From Poriferisodalis sp965262965 (GTDB taxonomy: Bacteria > Actinomycetota > Acidimicrobiia > Acidimicrobiales > Poriferisodalaceae): DNA of 64,000 bases. The DNA is taken from NCBI RefSeq assembly GCF_965262965.1, contig NZ_OZ253573.1, forward strand, positions 310,001 through 374,000. The letters are read 5' to 3'. The notes beneath the pieces are model-generated. The model did no database searches. It was given only the letters and a program-made list of their open reading frames with translations, and had not been told where the DNA came from. This document shows, one piece after another, positions 9,008-18,334 of the stretch. Numbering within the stretch: the stretch's first letter is position 1; each line of letters opens with the position of its first letter. A program made the position numbers and the translations under genes.

Positions 9008-9987
9008 CCACGCCGATGAGTAACGAGACACCTGCGTGGGCTGACCAGGCTGCGATCGAACAAGCGGTTGGAATTCTCGGACAGAGCGCGCGCCTGAATG
9101 CACCGCTCGGAGCGATCACGACATCACGCGTCGGCGGACGTGCCGCAATCTCGTTCACGGCCAACACCGCAGCGGACCTGTGCCGCGTCGGCGAAGCCAG
9201 CCAAGTGGCTGGCGTGACCGTGCTCATCTTCGGCCGCGGTTCGAACTTGCTCGTCGCCGACCGCGGTTTCGACGGCATCGCAGTGTTTCTCGGCGCAGCG
9301 TTCTCTCGAATCGACATCGATCAGCGCGCCGCGACCGCAACTGCCGGCGCCGCGGTCGCCTTGCCTGTGCTAGCTCGACGATGCGCTGCAGCGGGAGTGG
9401 GTGGTCTCGAGTGGGCAGTCGGCGTGCCTGGATCCGTCGGCGGCGCCGTCAGGATGAACGCCGGCGGGCACGGCAGCGATATCGCTTCGTGCCTCATCGA
9501 TGCGACGATCATCGATCTTTCTTGCGATGCCCCGCCGTCGGAGCCCGTCACCCAAGACCCACGGGCACTGGACCTGAGATACCGCCACAGCGGCGTGAGC
9601 GGGACACAAGTCGTCACGAGGGCTCGCCTGCAAGGGCGATCGGATGACCCCGCGGCCGCCTTGGAGCGGATCGCAGAAATTGTTCGATGGCGACGCGAAC
9701 ATCAGCCTGGCGGCCAGAACGCAGGCTCGGTGTTCATGAATCCGCCACAAGACTCCGCTGGTGCACAGATCGACCAAGCCGGCCTGCGGGGCCTCCGTAT
9801 CGGCAGCGCCGAGGTATCGCGCATGCACGCCAATTTCATCGTGTCCGATCCCGGAGGAACCGCCGCAGACGTCGCCGCTGTGATGGCCGAGGTTCGTCGA
9901 CGCGTCGCGGACTCGGCCGGCATCGCATTGCAGCCCGAAATCCGAATGGTGGGTTTCGAATCCTCCGACTCCGCCAGTTCTGTTTGA
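9004..9987 (+). CDS. murB: UDP-N-acetylenolpyruvoylglucosamine reductase MurB
   Basis: FAD-dependent reductase that makes UDP-MurNAc from the enolpyruvyl intermediate with NADPH. It has 327 residues. The FAD-binding part shows TTSRVGGRA, GRGSNLLVAD and WAVGVPGSVGGAVRMNAG; the C-terminal part has NAGSVFMNP with the catalytic serine region and a terminal HANFIV block, as in type I MurB. The GTG at 9004 overlaps the murC stop; an ATG four codons later (9016) is an equally possible start. Seven bases separate it from ftsQ. Confidence 0.94.
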   Translation: MTTPMSNETPAWADQAAIEQAVGILGQSARLNAPLGAITTSRVGGRAAISFTANTAADLCRVGEASQVAGVTVLIFGRGSNLLVADRGFDGIAVFLGAAFSRIDIDQRAATATAGAAVALPVLARRCAAAGVGGLEWAVGVPGSVGGAVRMNAGGHGSDIASCLIDATIIDLSCDAPPSEPVTQDPRALDLRYRHSGVSGTQVVTRARLQGRSDDPAAALERIAEIVRWRREHQPGGQNAGSVFMNPPQDSAGAQIDQAGLRGLRIGSAEVSRMHANFIVSDPGGTAADVAAVMAEVRRRVADSAGIALQPEIRMVGFESSDSASSV

Positions 9988-9994
9988 ACGCGCC

Positions 9995-10768
9995 GTGCCT
10001 TCCGACGCCCCGCAGGCCCGGACACGACGCTGGCCATGGGCACTCGGAGGCGTGATCGGCGTGATTTCGCTCGCAGTTGGGGTGCTGGCCTCTGGTGCGG
10101 TCGATGTCGACCGGATCGAGTTCACCGGCCTCCATCGCGTGAGCTTCGACGAGGCGATCGAGGCGGTGAGCATTCGTGCAGGCGATGCCATGCTGCTGAT
10201 CAACACGAGTGAAGCAGCGGAGTCCCTGCAAGAGCTTCCCTGGATCGACAACGCGCAGGTACGCAGGCGATGGCCGGGCACCGTGGAAGTCGAGATCACC
10301 GAGCGCCGAGCAATCGCGCTGGCGTTGCAGGCTCCGCAGACGTGGGTGCTCGTCGACACCGAAGGTCGCGTCCTCACCGGGGCCCTCGCCGACCCACCGA
10401 AGCTGCCGCGCCTGTCGGGGATTCACGCTGCTCCCGCTGCGGGTGGCTTCCTGTCCGATGATGCCGACGCGATGCTCGAGGTCGTCGAGGCCCTCTCGGC
10501 CGCACACGGACTTGTCATCGAAAGCGTGTGGCGCGATCAGCGCGGCGACCTGAGGGCGCGTTTGCGTATGCTTGCGCAGCGCGCGTATCTCGGAGTCGTT
10601 CTCGGTGACAACTCGCGAATCGCGGCGAAGTCGGCAGCGGTCGCGACCGTTGTGGGGAAACTGTCCGAAACCGCTCAGACGGGCACGGATGACGCCGATA
10701 TCAGCGAACTCGATGTCTCCGTGCCGCGCCTGCCCGTATTGCGCACCGGATCCGAAGCACGCCCATAG
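9995..10768 (+). CDS. ftsQ: Cell division protein FtsQ/DivIB
   Basis: Bitopic division protein that links early and late divisome proteins through its periplasmic POTRA domain. The 257 residues start with a basic cytoplasmic segment, one membrane helix at about 12-32, then a POTRA domain from about 38 to 106 (VDRIEFTGLHRVS, LPWIDNAQVRRRWPGTVEVE), then a less conserved C-terminal part. It starts at GTG 9995, shortly after murB. The position between murB and ftsZ and the POTRA pattern give the identity. No FtsA gene follows, as usual in Actinobacteria. Confidence 0.88.
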   Translation: MPSDAPQARTRRWPWALGGVIGVISLAVGVLASGAVDVDRIEFTGLHRVSFDEAIEAVSIRAGDAMLLINTSEAAESLQELPWIDNAQVRRRWPGTVEVEITERRAIALALQAPQTWVLVDTEGRVLTGALADPPKLPRLSGIHAAPAAGGFLSDDADAMLEVVEALSAAHGLVIESVWRDQRGDLRARLRMLAQRAYLGVVLGDNSRIAAKSAAVATVVGKLSETAQTGTDDADISELDVSVPRLPVLRTGSEARP

Positions 10769-10804
10769 ACACCTTGATCCAAATTCAGCCGACACCGCAG
10801 GCCC

Positions 10805-10833
10805 TTGTCGTCAGTGTGAGGCATCGGTACTGT
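10805..10833 (+). promoter_or_regulatory. Possible ftsZ promoter
   Basis: In the 146-base gap between ftsQ and ftsZ, TTGTCG at 10805-10810 and TACTGT at 10828-10833 are separated by 17 bases. This fits a housekeeping -35/-10 pair and would leave a leader of about 75 bases before the ftsZ start. It is the only sizeable gap in the wall cluster before ftsZ. It is a consensus match only. Confidence 0.35.
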
Positions 10834-10914
10834 CGTCTGTTGCGCTACTTTGCGCTGGTAGGGCTTGTTGTCGTGCCCAGAGTTGGCAGCCGGCCAGTGA
10901 ACTCGAGGAGACTT

Positions 10915-11988
10915 GTGGCGTCACCGCAGAACTACGTGGCAGTCATCAAGGTCGTAGGCGTCGGCGGCGGTGGGTCCAATGCCGTCAACCGGATGATCGA
11001 TGTCGGACTCGGCGGTGTCGAGTTCATAGCCGTCAATACCGATGCCCAGGCACTGCTGCTCAGCGACGCCGACGTCAAGCTGGACATCGGTCGCCAGCTC
11101 ACGCGCGGGCTCGGCGCCGGGAGCGACCCAGAGATAGGCACCAGGGCCGCAGAGGAACATCGAGATGAGATCGCAGAGGCCCTGCAAGGGGCAGACATGG
11201 TCTTCATCACTGCTGGCGAGGGTGGTGGCACCGGGACAGGCGGCGCGCCCATTGTCGCTGAAGTATCCAAGGAAGTCGGTGCTCTGACGATCGGCGTGGT
11301 CACGCGCCCGTTTGCCTTCGAAGGCAAACGTCGGCAGGTGCAGGCCGAGCAAGGCATCGAGCGATTGAAAGAACGCGTCGACACGCTGATCGTGATTCCG
11401 AACGATCGCCTGCTGACAGTGTCGAACGAACACACCTCGATCATCGATGCCTTCCAAATGGCTGATGACGTCCTGCGCGAAGGAGTCGCCGGGATCTCAG
11501 GGCTGATCACCACGCCAGGCCTCATCAATACCGACTTCGCTGACGTGAGAGCGATCATGTCGAGCGCCGGCACCGCCCTCATGGGCATCGGCAAGGCACA
11601 CGGCGAAAACCGCGCGAAGAACGCCGCCCGGCAGGCCGTGTCGAGTTCGCTGCTCGAAGAATCGATCGACGGCGCGCGGGGCATCCTGCTCAACATCGCC
11701 GCTGGACCCGATCTCGGGCTGTTCGAGGTCAACGAGGCCGCCGAGGTGATCCGCGAGGTCTCTCACGCCGAAGCCAACATCATCTTCGGCACTGTGATCG
11801 ACGATTCACTGGGCGAGGAGATCCGAGTCACGGTCATCGCCGCTGGATTCGACCGGTACACCGGAGGTCGGCGGGACATGGACGCTCCGGTAGGGGACTA
11901 CGCCGCATCCGAGGACGACCTCGCGGATCCGTTTGGTGATCTCGACGAAGACGACGAATCGTTCGACGTTCCCAGTTTCCTGCGTTGA
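10915..11988 (+). CDS. ftsZ: Cell division GTPase FtsZ
   Basis: Tubulin-like GTPase that forms the Z-ring. The product is 357 residues from GTG 10915; this start gives the usual actinobacterial N-terminus (ASPQNYVAVIKVVGVGGGG) and has GAGGAG at 10905-10910 just upstream, although the frame is open as far back as 10774. The GTP signature GGGTGTGG is at about residues 103-110, with the T7-loop region ending at the ADVRAIM segment. The C-terminus is a short acidic linker ending in DVPSFLR, the conserved peptide that binds SepF and other partners. sepF is encoded 1.5 kb downstream and ftsA is absent, consistent with SepF as membrane anchor. Confidence 0.97.
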   Translation: MASPQNYVAVIKVVGVGGGGSNAVNRMIDVGLGGVEFIAVNTDAQALLLSDADVKLDIGRQLTRGLGAGSDPEIGTRAAEEHRDEIAEALQGADMVFITAGEGGGTGTGGAPIVAEVSKEVGALTIGVVTRPFAFEGKRRQVQAEQGIERLKERVDTLIVIPNDRLLTVSNEHTSIIDAFQMADDVLREGVAGISGLITTPGLINTDFADVRAIMSSAGTALMGIGKAHGENRAKNAARQAVSSSLLEESIDGARGILLNIAAGPDLGLFEVNEAAEVIREVSHAEANIIFGTVIDDSLGEEIRVTVIAAGFDRYTGGRRDMDAPVGDYAASEDDLADPFGDLDEDDESFDVPSFLR

Positions 11989-12044
11989 GGCCGCCAACGG
12001 TGCTGGTCGAACCAGCGCTCGAGGCGAATCAGGGCTGAGGCGCC

Positions 12045-12731
12045 GTGCTGACGATGCACCGGCGTGTTGGCAAAGGTCTCGCACGCATCGCCGTGACAGA
12101 TCGGGCAGACGACGATTGGGCTACGCCGAACTCGCTCGACAAGAGCCACATCACGCTCCTGCGACAGGTACATGGCACTGAATTGGTCAGAGTGTCGAAG
12201 CCCGGCGACCACGTCGGGGCGTGCGCCGACGGGGCGTGGACGACGATGCGGGGAGCAACGCTCGCGGTGCGAACCGCCGACTGCGTTCCGATCGCGCTCT
12301 ACGGAACCCGAAGCGATCATTCCGCGGCGGTTGCGGCGGTACACGCAGGATGGCGCGGACTGCTTGCAGGCGTGATCGATTGCGCAAGCAATGAGTTCCG
12401 CAAGCACGGCTTCACGAGCCTGCGCGCTGTTGTCGGACCGCACATCTGTGCGCAGCACTACGAGTTCGGCGAGGATGACCTCAGTGCTGTCGTCAGCGAA
12501 TTCGGTGCGCAAGTGTGCAGCCGTACGGCCTGGGGCACCCGCTCATTGGACTTGTCCGCGACCGTTCGCACTGCGCTCGGGCGTTGCGGGGTGGCCATCG
12601 ACACAGAGCTGGCACGCTGCACCGCCACCGACATGAGGTATTTCTCGCATCGAGCACGTGCCGAGCAAGGGCGTACAGCACTGCTTGTCTCGATCGAGTC
12701 CACGGAACCGGCAGCAGAATCGTTGCGGTGA
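12045..12731 (+). CDS. pgeF: PgeF/YfiH-type peptidoglycan editing factor (laccase-domain family)
   Basis: Member of the YfiH/PgeF family, which in E. coli hydrolyses misincorporated residues (L-Ser for L-Ala) from wall precursors and was earlier annotated as a polyphenol oxidase. The 228 residues carry the three metal ligands His43 (QVHGTE), Cys80 (RTADCVP) and His100 (VHAGWRG). The start is GTG 12045; ATG 12054 is possible. The gene sits directly after ftsZ and overlaps yggS by three bases, an arrangement found in many Actinobacteria and consistent with a wall-related role. Confidence 0.87.
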   Translation: MLTMHRRVGKGLARIAVTDRADDDWATPNSLDKSHITLLRQVHGTELVRVSKPGDHVGACADGAWTTMRGATLAVRTADCVPIALYGTRSDHSAAVAAVHAGWRGLLAGVIDCASNEFRKHGFTSLRAVVGPHICAQHYEFGEDDLSAVVSEFGAQVCSRTAWGTRSLDLSATVRTALGRCGVAIDTELARCTATDMRYFSHRARAEQGRTALLVSIESTEPAAESLR

Positions 12732-13411
12732 TGGACCCAGCGGAGGTGTCTCAACGCGCTGAGCGAGTCCGGAATCGCATCGATGACGCGGGCGGCGACC
12801 CCGATCAAATCGCCATCGTGGCGGTGACGAAGGGTTTCGACTCATCAGCTGTGGAAGCGGCAGCGGGGGCCGGGCTGACGCTGATCGGCGAAAACTACGC
12901 CCAGGAAATGCTGTCAAAGCTGTCGCAGCTGCAGCCAGAGATCCTCGATGGCATCCAGACACACTTCATCGGCCGGTTGCAGACCAACAAGGTTCGCCAG
13001 CTGTCGGGCGCAGTCGACGTGTGGCAGAGCATGGACCGGATGCGGCTTGTCGCCGAGATCGCTCGACGCAGCCCAGGCGCAGGCGTTTTCCTGCAGCTTG
13101 ACGTCAGCGGCACCGGCACTCAGGGCGGTTGCGCGGTGTCGGTCGCCCCGGCGTTGCTGGCCCAGGCGCGACAGGCGGGCCTTGACGTGAAGGGCTGTAT
13201 GGCGATCGGACCTCAGGGCCCAGCTTCAGAAATCGCCGCGGCGTTCGCCGAGGTCACCCGGTTTGCGGACGAGCACAGCCTTCACCATCGGTGCATGGGA
13301 ATGAGCGCCGATTTGGAGGCCGCAATCAAGGCCGGATCGACGATGGTCCGCATCGGAACGGCGCTCTTCGGCCCGCGATCGACGCGGGTCGCGCACTCTG
13401 GTGCCAACTGA
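12731..13411 (+). CDS. yggS: YggS-family pyridoxal phosphate homeostasis protein
   Basis: Small cytoplasmic PLP-binding protein with alanine-racemase-like fold but no known catalytic activity; the family maintains PLP and amino-acid balance. It has 226 residues. The PLP lysine is Lys34 in IVAVTKG, followed by GENYAQE, HFIGRLQTNK and a C-terminal CMGMSADLEAAI phosphate-binding block. The ATG at 12731 overlaps the pgeF stop. The ftsZ-pgeF-yggS-sepF order is conserved in Gram-positive bacteria. Confidence 0.9.
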   Translation: MDPAEVSQRAERVRNRIDDAGGDPDQIAIVAVTKGFDSSAVEAAAGAGLTLIGENYAQEMLSKLSQLQPEILDGIQTHFIGRLQTNKVRQLSGAVDVWQSMDRMRLVAEIARRSPGAGVFLQLDVSGTGTQGGCAVSVAPALLAQARQAGLDVKGCMAIGPQGPASEIAAAFAEVTRFADEHSLHHRCMGMSADLEAAIKAGSTMVRIGTALFGPRSTRVAHSGAN

Positions 13412-13468
13412 CCGTATCTTGGTGGTCAGTAACCTTTGCTCGGGCAGACTGGCCAGGCGAGGATTGGC

Positions 13469-13972
13469 ATGGCTTCGATCATGAAACAGGCGATGAACTA
13501 TCTGGGCCTCGGCCCCGATGACAGCTACGCGTCGCCGTCCGAGCGCCCTGCGCCCGCCGAAATGGCAATGACGGATCTGGCGTCGGACGCTCCAGCCCAC
13601 AGCGGTGTGACGGTGATCGAACGACCTACAGGCTCGGCTGGCGTGCCACGGGTCGCAGGTGCCGCAGCCCCCACCGGGGTTCGGCGAGTGCAACCGTCGA
13701 CAGCGCAGCCGTTCGTGCTGATGCCGCGAATGTTCGATGATGCGCAACAGATCGGCGACCGGTTCAAGCGCGACCAGCCCATCATCCTCAACCTGCAGGG
13801 GCTCGACCGCGACACTGCGCGCCGCCTCCTCGACTTCGCCAGCGGACTCTGTTACGCCTGCGACGGCGAGATGCGTAAGGTGGCCAACGCCGTGTACATG
13901 CTGGTGCCGGCAAACGTTGTGGTCACCGACGAAGATCGCCGTCGGGTCACAGAGCAAGGCATCGGGACCTGA
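13469..13972 (+). CDS. sepF: SepF, membrane anchor of FtsZ
   Basis: Cytoplasmic divisome protein that binds membrane through an N-terminal amphipathic helix and bundles FtsZ filaments. The 167 residues comprise the N-terminal MASIMKQAMNYLGLG helix, a poorly conserved Pro/Ala-rich linker (about 20-85) and the C-terminal SepF fold from about residue 88, including DRDTARRLLDFASGL and the terminal YMLVPANV. The ATG at 13469 has AGGCGAGGA at 13455-13463 and starts at the helix; the open frame upstream is not conserved. In the absence of FtsA this is probably the main FtsZ tether. Confidence 0.93.
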   Translation: MASIMKQAMNYLGLGPDDSYASPSERPAPAEMAMTDLASDAPAHSGVTVIERPTGSAGVPRVAGAAAPTGVRRVQPSTAQPFVLMPRMFDDAQQIGDRFKRDQPIILNLQGLDRDTARRLLDFASGLCYACDGEMRKVANAVYMLVPANVVVTDEDRRRVTEQGIGT

Positions 13973-14011
13973 CACGTTGACGAAACCACCAGCGCTATCT
14001 CGGATGAGACG

Positions 14012-14266
14012 ATGACCAGCGTGCTGTGCCCTGTCATCACGCTCTTCATCGTGGCAGTCCTCGGTCGCGTCCTGTTCTCGTGGATACCACTGGCACCAGA
14101 GAGCCCAGTTGCGGTGGTGCGGGTATGGCTGGTGCGCCTGACTGAACCCGTCATGGGTCCGCTGCGGCGGGCACTGCCGGCATTGCGGATGGGCCACGTT
14201 GCACTCGATCTGTCGCCGATCGTGCTGATCATCGGGCTGCAGGTGCTGCGGTCCGCCCTTTGCTGA
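14012..14266 (+). CDS. yggT: YggT-family membrane protein
   Basis: Small integral membrane protein of 84 residues with two hydrophobic segments, about residues 5-25 and 62-80, separated by the family loop LTEPVMGPLRRALP. YggT proteins are encoded next to sepF in Actinobacteria and Firmicutes and are thought to act at or near the divisome, but no biochemical role is established. It starts 39 bases after sepF and probably shares its transcript. Confidence 0.85.
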   Translation: MTSVLCPVITLFIVAVLGRVLFSWIPLAPESPVAVVRVWLVRLTEPVMGPLRRALPALRMGHVALDLSPIVLIIGLQVLRSALC

Positions 14267-14388
14267 GACAGCGACGCCGTGGCCTGATGGGGCCGTGAGC
14301 GCAGCGAAAACGAGGACAGTCCCGTGGCTGCACCGCTCAAGCAGTGACGTCTGCGCGCTGTTTCTCAGGCGAGTCCCGCGGACGCTGG

Positions 14389-14394
14389 TACATT
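14389..14394 (+). promoter_or_regulatory. -10 element TACATT, likely leaderless start for the next gene
   Basis: TACATT ends seven bases before ATG 14402 and no ribosome-binding site lies between, so the transcript would begin at or next to the start codon. A -35 box is not evident. It is one of eight similarly spaced sites in the window. Confidence 0.4.
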
Positions 14395-14401
14395 GCGCGC
14401 C

Positions 14402-15133
14402 ATGGCGACCCCTTCAAGCGATTCCAGAGGTGCGGCTGGCATGGGCATGCTCGAGCGACTCGACGCCGAGCTTGCCTCGATGCGAGACCAGCTCGCAGAG
14501 ATGAATCAGCGAGTGTCCAGTGTCGAATCGGGGGTCCCGGCTCAGGTCGCTCCGTTACACGTCCAATTGGCACCCGAGGCGATCGAGCAAATTGTGGCTG
14601 CGGTCGCGGGGCTTTCCGCAGCGGGCGTCGAGGCGCTCGGCGAGGCACTCGCCGCGGGTGGGGACGATCTGGCCGTTTCGATAGCGACCCTTGTGCAAGG
14701 CGAGATCGAGCGCACCCTTGCCGAGGCAGGCCTGGATGTCGCCGTCACTTCTGAGGTCTCAGAAGGACTCGGCGAAAGCCCTGTCACCGGGAATCAGGAC
14801 GTCGACCCCGCAGTTGCCGAGGCTCCGGTCGTCGAGGCTCCGGTCGTCGAGGCTCCAGTCGTCGAGGCTCCAGTCGTCGAAACTGCTGAACCGGTGCCCG
14901 AAGCCCCCGCATCTCCGGCAGCAGTTGCCGCACCTGTCGTGTCGCTTGCTGACTCAGTAGCACTGAACCATGCAGAACCGACGTCCGCGGGACAGCGAGG
15001 CGGATTCGGAATCGTTGACGAAGACGATCCCGACGCGTTCTCCGACGACGCTGACCGGCCGACGATTGCGCTCTCCGAGCTCGACGATCCGTTCCTCGAC
15101 GCTTTGATCCGCAGAGAGCCTCTCTCCGCGTAG
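14402..15133 (+). CDS. Hypothetical coiled-coil and disordered protein beside sepF-yggT
   Basis: No family was recognised. The 243-residue acidic product has a probable coiled coil at about 14-42 (LERLDAELASMRDQLAEM), an alanine-rich helical region to about 130, then a low-complexity part with four exact EAPVV units, and an acidic C-terminus ending in a short hydrophobic helix. It lacks signal peptide and membrane segments. In many Actinobacteria the gene after sepF-yggT is divIVA/wag31; this one has the right position and a coiled coil but I see no DivIVA N-terminal signature. It ends convergently 48 bases from ileS. Confidence 0.7.
   Translation: MATPSSDSRGAAGMGMLERLDAELASMRDQLAEMNQRVSSVESGVPAQVAPLHVQLAPEAIEQIVAAVAGLSAAGVEALGEALAAGGDDLAVSIATLVQGEIERTLAEAGLDVAVTSEVSEGLGESPVTGNQDVDPAVAEAPVVEAPVVEAPVVEAPVVETAEPVPEAPASPAAVAAPVVSLADSVALNHAEPTSAGQRGGFGIVDEDDPDAFSDDADRPTIALSELDDPFLDALIRREPLSA
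14819..14878 (+). repeat. Four 15-bp in-frame tandem repeats (EAPVV)
   Basis: Four consecutive 15-base units (GAGGCTCCGGTCGTC with one G/A variant position) encode EAPVV repeats in the hypothetical gene. The units are nearly identical, so copy number could change by slippage without shifting the frame. Confidence 0.9.
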
Positions 15134-15181
15134 CAGCCCAGCCAACGGGCGTACTTGCGCGCCTTGGCGCTTCCGGCTTAC

Positions 15182-18100
15182 TCAGGAGCTGACAGCGAGT
15201 TCGATCCGTGGATCGTCCCCCCCGGACAGCCATACGATATTTTTCGCGAGCACTGCGGCGCAGACAAGCGATTCGTGCTGGCGGATGGCATCGAGATTCG
15301 CCGGGCTCCAGCGAACGGTCATGTCGATTCGATCCGTCACGTCGAGTCCGTGGTCCTTGCGGGCCTGCTGCACGGTGCGAATGAGATCCCGTGCGGCCCC
15401 CTCGGCTTCCAGCGCGGGGGTCACGGTCGTGTCGAGAACGACGACAAGACGCTGAGCGTCCAGCACTGAGCTGGTGTCGGGGTCCGTTGGCTGCAGACTC
15501 AGTTGGTACTCGCCGTCGGTCAGTCGGTGACCTCCCGCAACAACCGACCCGCCATCGTCGAAGCGCCAGTCACCCTTGCGCGCTGCGGCGAATACCTCTT
15601 GTGCCTGGCGACCGAGCCGTGGCCCGAGCACTGCTCCGTCAGGCCGCAAGACCGGCACGGCGAGATCGCCGAGCTCGTCGGAGAGCACGATCTCCACAAC
15701 GTTGACTTCCTCGGCCAACAATGCGGCGAATGGCGCCAGAGCCTCGGCGCCGACACCTGCGACCGTGGCTCGCTGCAGGGGCAGACGAACCCTCAATCCA
15801 GCGTCCTCGCGCACGCGCAGTGCAGCGGACGCCGCTGCTCGAATGGCATCCATACGCCGTACGAGGTCTGGATCCGCCGGCAATTCAGCTGGATCTGGCC
15901 AATCCGACAGATGGACGCTCTGCCCGTCTGTGAGCCCACCGTAAATCTCCTCGGTGAGCATCGGCAGCAACGGTGCTGCCATCGCGACGAAGATGCGCAG
16001 AACCGTATACAGGGTGTCGAAAGCACCAGGATCGCCAGTCGGGCGCCCGTCGCCGACCGGTGATCCGACGGAGGCTTCGCCCCAGAATCGACCCCGGCTG
16101 CGCCGGATGTACCAGTTGTTGAGAGCATCGATGAACGCCTGCAGTTCAGCGGCGGCACCGGGAAGGTCATACGCGTCGAAACGGTCAGTGACCGATTCAA
16201 GCGCTTGTCGTGTCTTGGCCAACAGGTACCGGTCGAGCACGTGTTCGGAATCGACACGGAACTTCGCCTCGTAGCCATCAGCGTTCGCATACAGCGTGAA
16301 GAAGGCGTAGGCGTTCCAGATGGGGATGAGCACCTGGCGCGCGACCTCGTCGATGCCGGCATCGGAAATGCGCGTATTGCCGCCGCGAACGATGTTCGTC
16401 GCCATGAAATACCAGCGCAATGCGTCGGCGCCCTGCTTGGCGAAGATCTCGGTCGGTTCGGTGTAGTTGCGCAGTCGTTTGGAGAGCTTGTTGCCGTCAG
16501 CGGTAAGCAGGACACCGTGGCAGATGACGTTTTCGAACGCCGGCAGCCCGAAGAGTGCACCTGCGAGGACGTGCAGCGTATAAAACCACCCGCGAGTCTG
16601 ATTGATGTACTCGACGATGAAATCAGCGGGGAAGTTGCGCTCGAACCAGTCCTTGTTCTCGAACGGGTAATGCACTGCCGCGAACGGCATCGACCCGGAT
16701 TCGAACCAACAGTCGAGCACCTCCCGAACGCGCCGCATCACCGAGCGGCCTGTCGGATCGTCGGGATTCGGGCGGGTCAGCTCGTCGATGAACGGCCGGT
16801 GGAGATCAGTGGGGCGAACGCCGAAGTCAGCTTCGAGCTCGTCCAGGCTGCCGTACACATCGACACGGGGGTACTGCGGATCGTCGCTCATCCAGACCGG
16901 GATCGGTGAGCCCCAGAAGCGATTGCGGCTGATGGACCAATCCCGCGCGCCGGCCAGCCACTGCCCGAAGCGTCCGTCACGTACATGGCCGGGTACCCAA
17001 TTGATCTTCTGGTTGGTCTCGGCCAGGCGATCTGAGATAGCCGTCACCTCGACGTACCAAGAGTTGATGGCCCGGTAGATGATGGGCGTGTCGGTCCGCC
17101 AGCAGTGCGGGTAGTTGTGCTCGTAGCTGTCGTGGCGAAGTACTCGGCTGCGACGCTTCAGTTCCGCCACGATCGGCGAATTCGCCTCGAACACGTTGAG
17201 GTCGGCCCACGGAGCGATCGGCGCAACGAAGCACCCGCGGTCATCGACGGGCACCGCATCGCCGATCTCGATCCCGTTGGCCTCGCATGCGATCTGGTCG
17301 TCCTCGCCGAAACCGGGAGCCAGGTGCACCACGCCCGTACCTTCGGATGTGTCGACGAAATCACCTTCCAGGACCCTGAATGCTTCGCTTCGGTGCGCGA
17401 AGAAGTCGAACATCGGCGTGTATCCGCGCCCCACGAGATCGGCCCCCGTCAGATGGCCGAGCACCGAGTACGGGGCGAGATCATCCTCGTAGTGATCGAG
17501 GCAGTCCGCAGCCAGCACAAACCGAGCCGGCTCGCCGCCGAGCGCCGAGGTTTCGACGACCGCGTACGAGATGTCCGGACCGACGGCGATCGCCAGATTC
17601 GACGGCAGTGTCCATGGCGTGGTCGTCCACGCCAGCAGTCGGAGCGGGCCGAAGCCGTCGTCAGATGCATTGAGCTCGAACCACACCGTGACCGCAGGGT
17701 CCTGGCGGGGGCGTGTCGCGTCGTCGAGGCGGATCTCGAAGTTCGACAACGGGGTCTCTGCTCCCCACGAGTACGGCATGACCCGGTACGCCTGGTACAC
17801 GAGGCCTTGGTCCCACAGCTGCTTGAACGCCCACATGACCGACTCCATGTACGACAGGTCCATGGTCTTGTAGTCGTGGTCGAAATCGACCCAGCGGGCC
17901 TGGCGGGTGACGGTCTTGCGCCATTCGGCCGTATATCGCAGCACCGAGTCCCGGCAGTGCGCATTGAAATTCTCGATTCCGTACTCGCTGATGGCAGCGC
18001 GTCCGCTGACTCCCAGTTCGCGCTCGGTCTCCATCTCGGCCGGCAGCCCGTGGCAATCCCAGCCGAAGCGTCGGTTGACACGATGGCCTCGCATCGTCTG

Positions 18101-18334
18101 GTAGCGGGGCACCACGTCCTTGACGTAGCCCGTCAGCAGATGTCCATGGTGGGGCAAGCCATTCGCGAACGGCGGTCCGTCATAGAAGACGAACTCGTCG
18201 TTAGCCGGCCGATTCTCGATCGAGGCCTCAAATGTCCCTTGGTCGCGCCAGCGCGCCAGGATCCGCTCCTCAAGTTGAGGAAAGTCCGGTTGTGCACGAA
18301 CGCGGGGGTACACGCTGTCGCTCGACTCTCGCAT
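15182..18334 (-). CDS. ileS: Isoleucyl-tRNA synthetase, eukaryote-like (IleS2) type
   Basis: Class I aminoacyl-tRNA synthetase that charges tRNA-Ile. From ATG 18334 the product is 1050 residues. The HIGH-type motif is PHHGH at residues 61-65, the KMSKS-type motif is KLSKR at 616-620, and the CP1 editing domain and the motif FGWDCHGLPAE are present. The motif forms and length fit the eukaryote-like IleS2 group, known for low mupirocin sensitivity. The start was chosen because GAGGA precedes ATG 18334 at normal spacing, whereas the frame is open to 18478. I could not support a T-box leader of the kind many actinobacterial ileS genes carry. Confidence 0.96.
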   Translation of the reverse strand: MRESSDSVYPRVRAQPDFPQLEERILARWRDQGTFEASIENRPANDEFVFYDGPPFANGLPHHGHLLTGYVKDVVPRYQTMRGHRVNRRFGWDCHGLPAEMETERELGVSGRAAISEYGIENFNAHCRDSVLRYTAEWRKTVTRQARWVDFDHDYKTMDLSYMESVMWAFKQLWDQGLVYQAYRVMPYSWGAETPLSNFEIRLDDATRPRQDPAVTVWFELNASDDGFGPLRLLAWTTTPWTLPSNLAIAVGPDISYAVVETSALGGEPARFVLAADCLDHYEDDLAPYSVLGHLTGADLVGRGYTPMFDFFAHRSEAFRVLEGDFVDTSEGTGVVHLAPGFGEDDQIACEANGIEIGDAVPVDDRGCFVAPIAPWADLNVFEANSPIVAELKRRSRVLRHDSYEHNYPHCWRTDTPIIYRAINSWYVEVTAISDRLAETNQKINWVPGHVRDGRFGQWLAGARDWSISRNRFWGSPIPVWMSDDPQYPRVDVYGSLDELEADFGVRPTDLHRPFIDELTRPNPDDPTGRSVMRRVREVLDCWFESGSMPFAAVHYPFENKDWFERNFPADFIVEYINQTRGWFYTLHVLAGALFGLPAFENVICHGVLLTADGNKLSKRLRNYTEPTEIFAKQGADALRWYFMATNIVRGGNTRISDAGIDEVARQVLIPIWNAYAFFTLYANADGYEAKFRVDSEHVLDRYLLAKTRQALESVTDRFDAYDLPGAAAELQAFIDALNNWYIRRSRGRFWGEASVGSPVGDGRPTGDPGAFDTLYTVLRIFVAMAAPLLPMLTEEIYGGLTDGQSVHLSDWPDPAELPADPDLVRRMDAIRAAASAALRVREDAGLRVRLPLQRATVAGVGAEALAPFAALLAEEVNVVEIVLSDELGDLAVPVLRPDGAVLGPRLGRQAQEVFAAARKGDWRFDDGGSVVAGGHRLTDGEYQLSLQPTDPDTSSVLDAQRLVVVLDTTVTPALEAEGAARDLIRTVQQARKDHGLDVTDRIDMTVRWSPANLDAIRQHESLVCAAVLAKNIVWLSGGDDPRIELAVSS

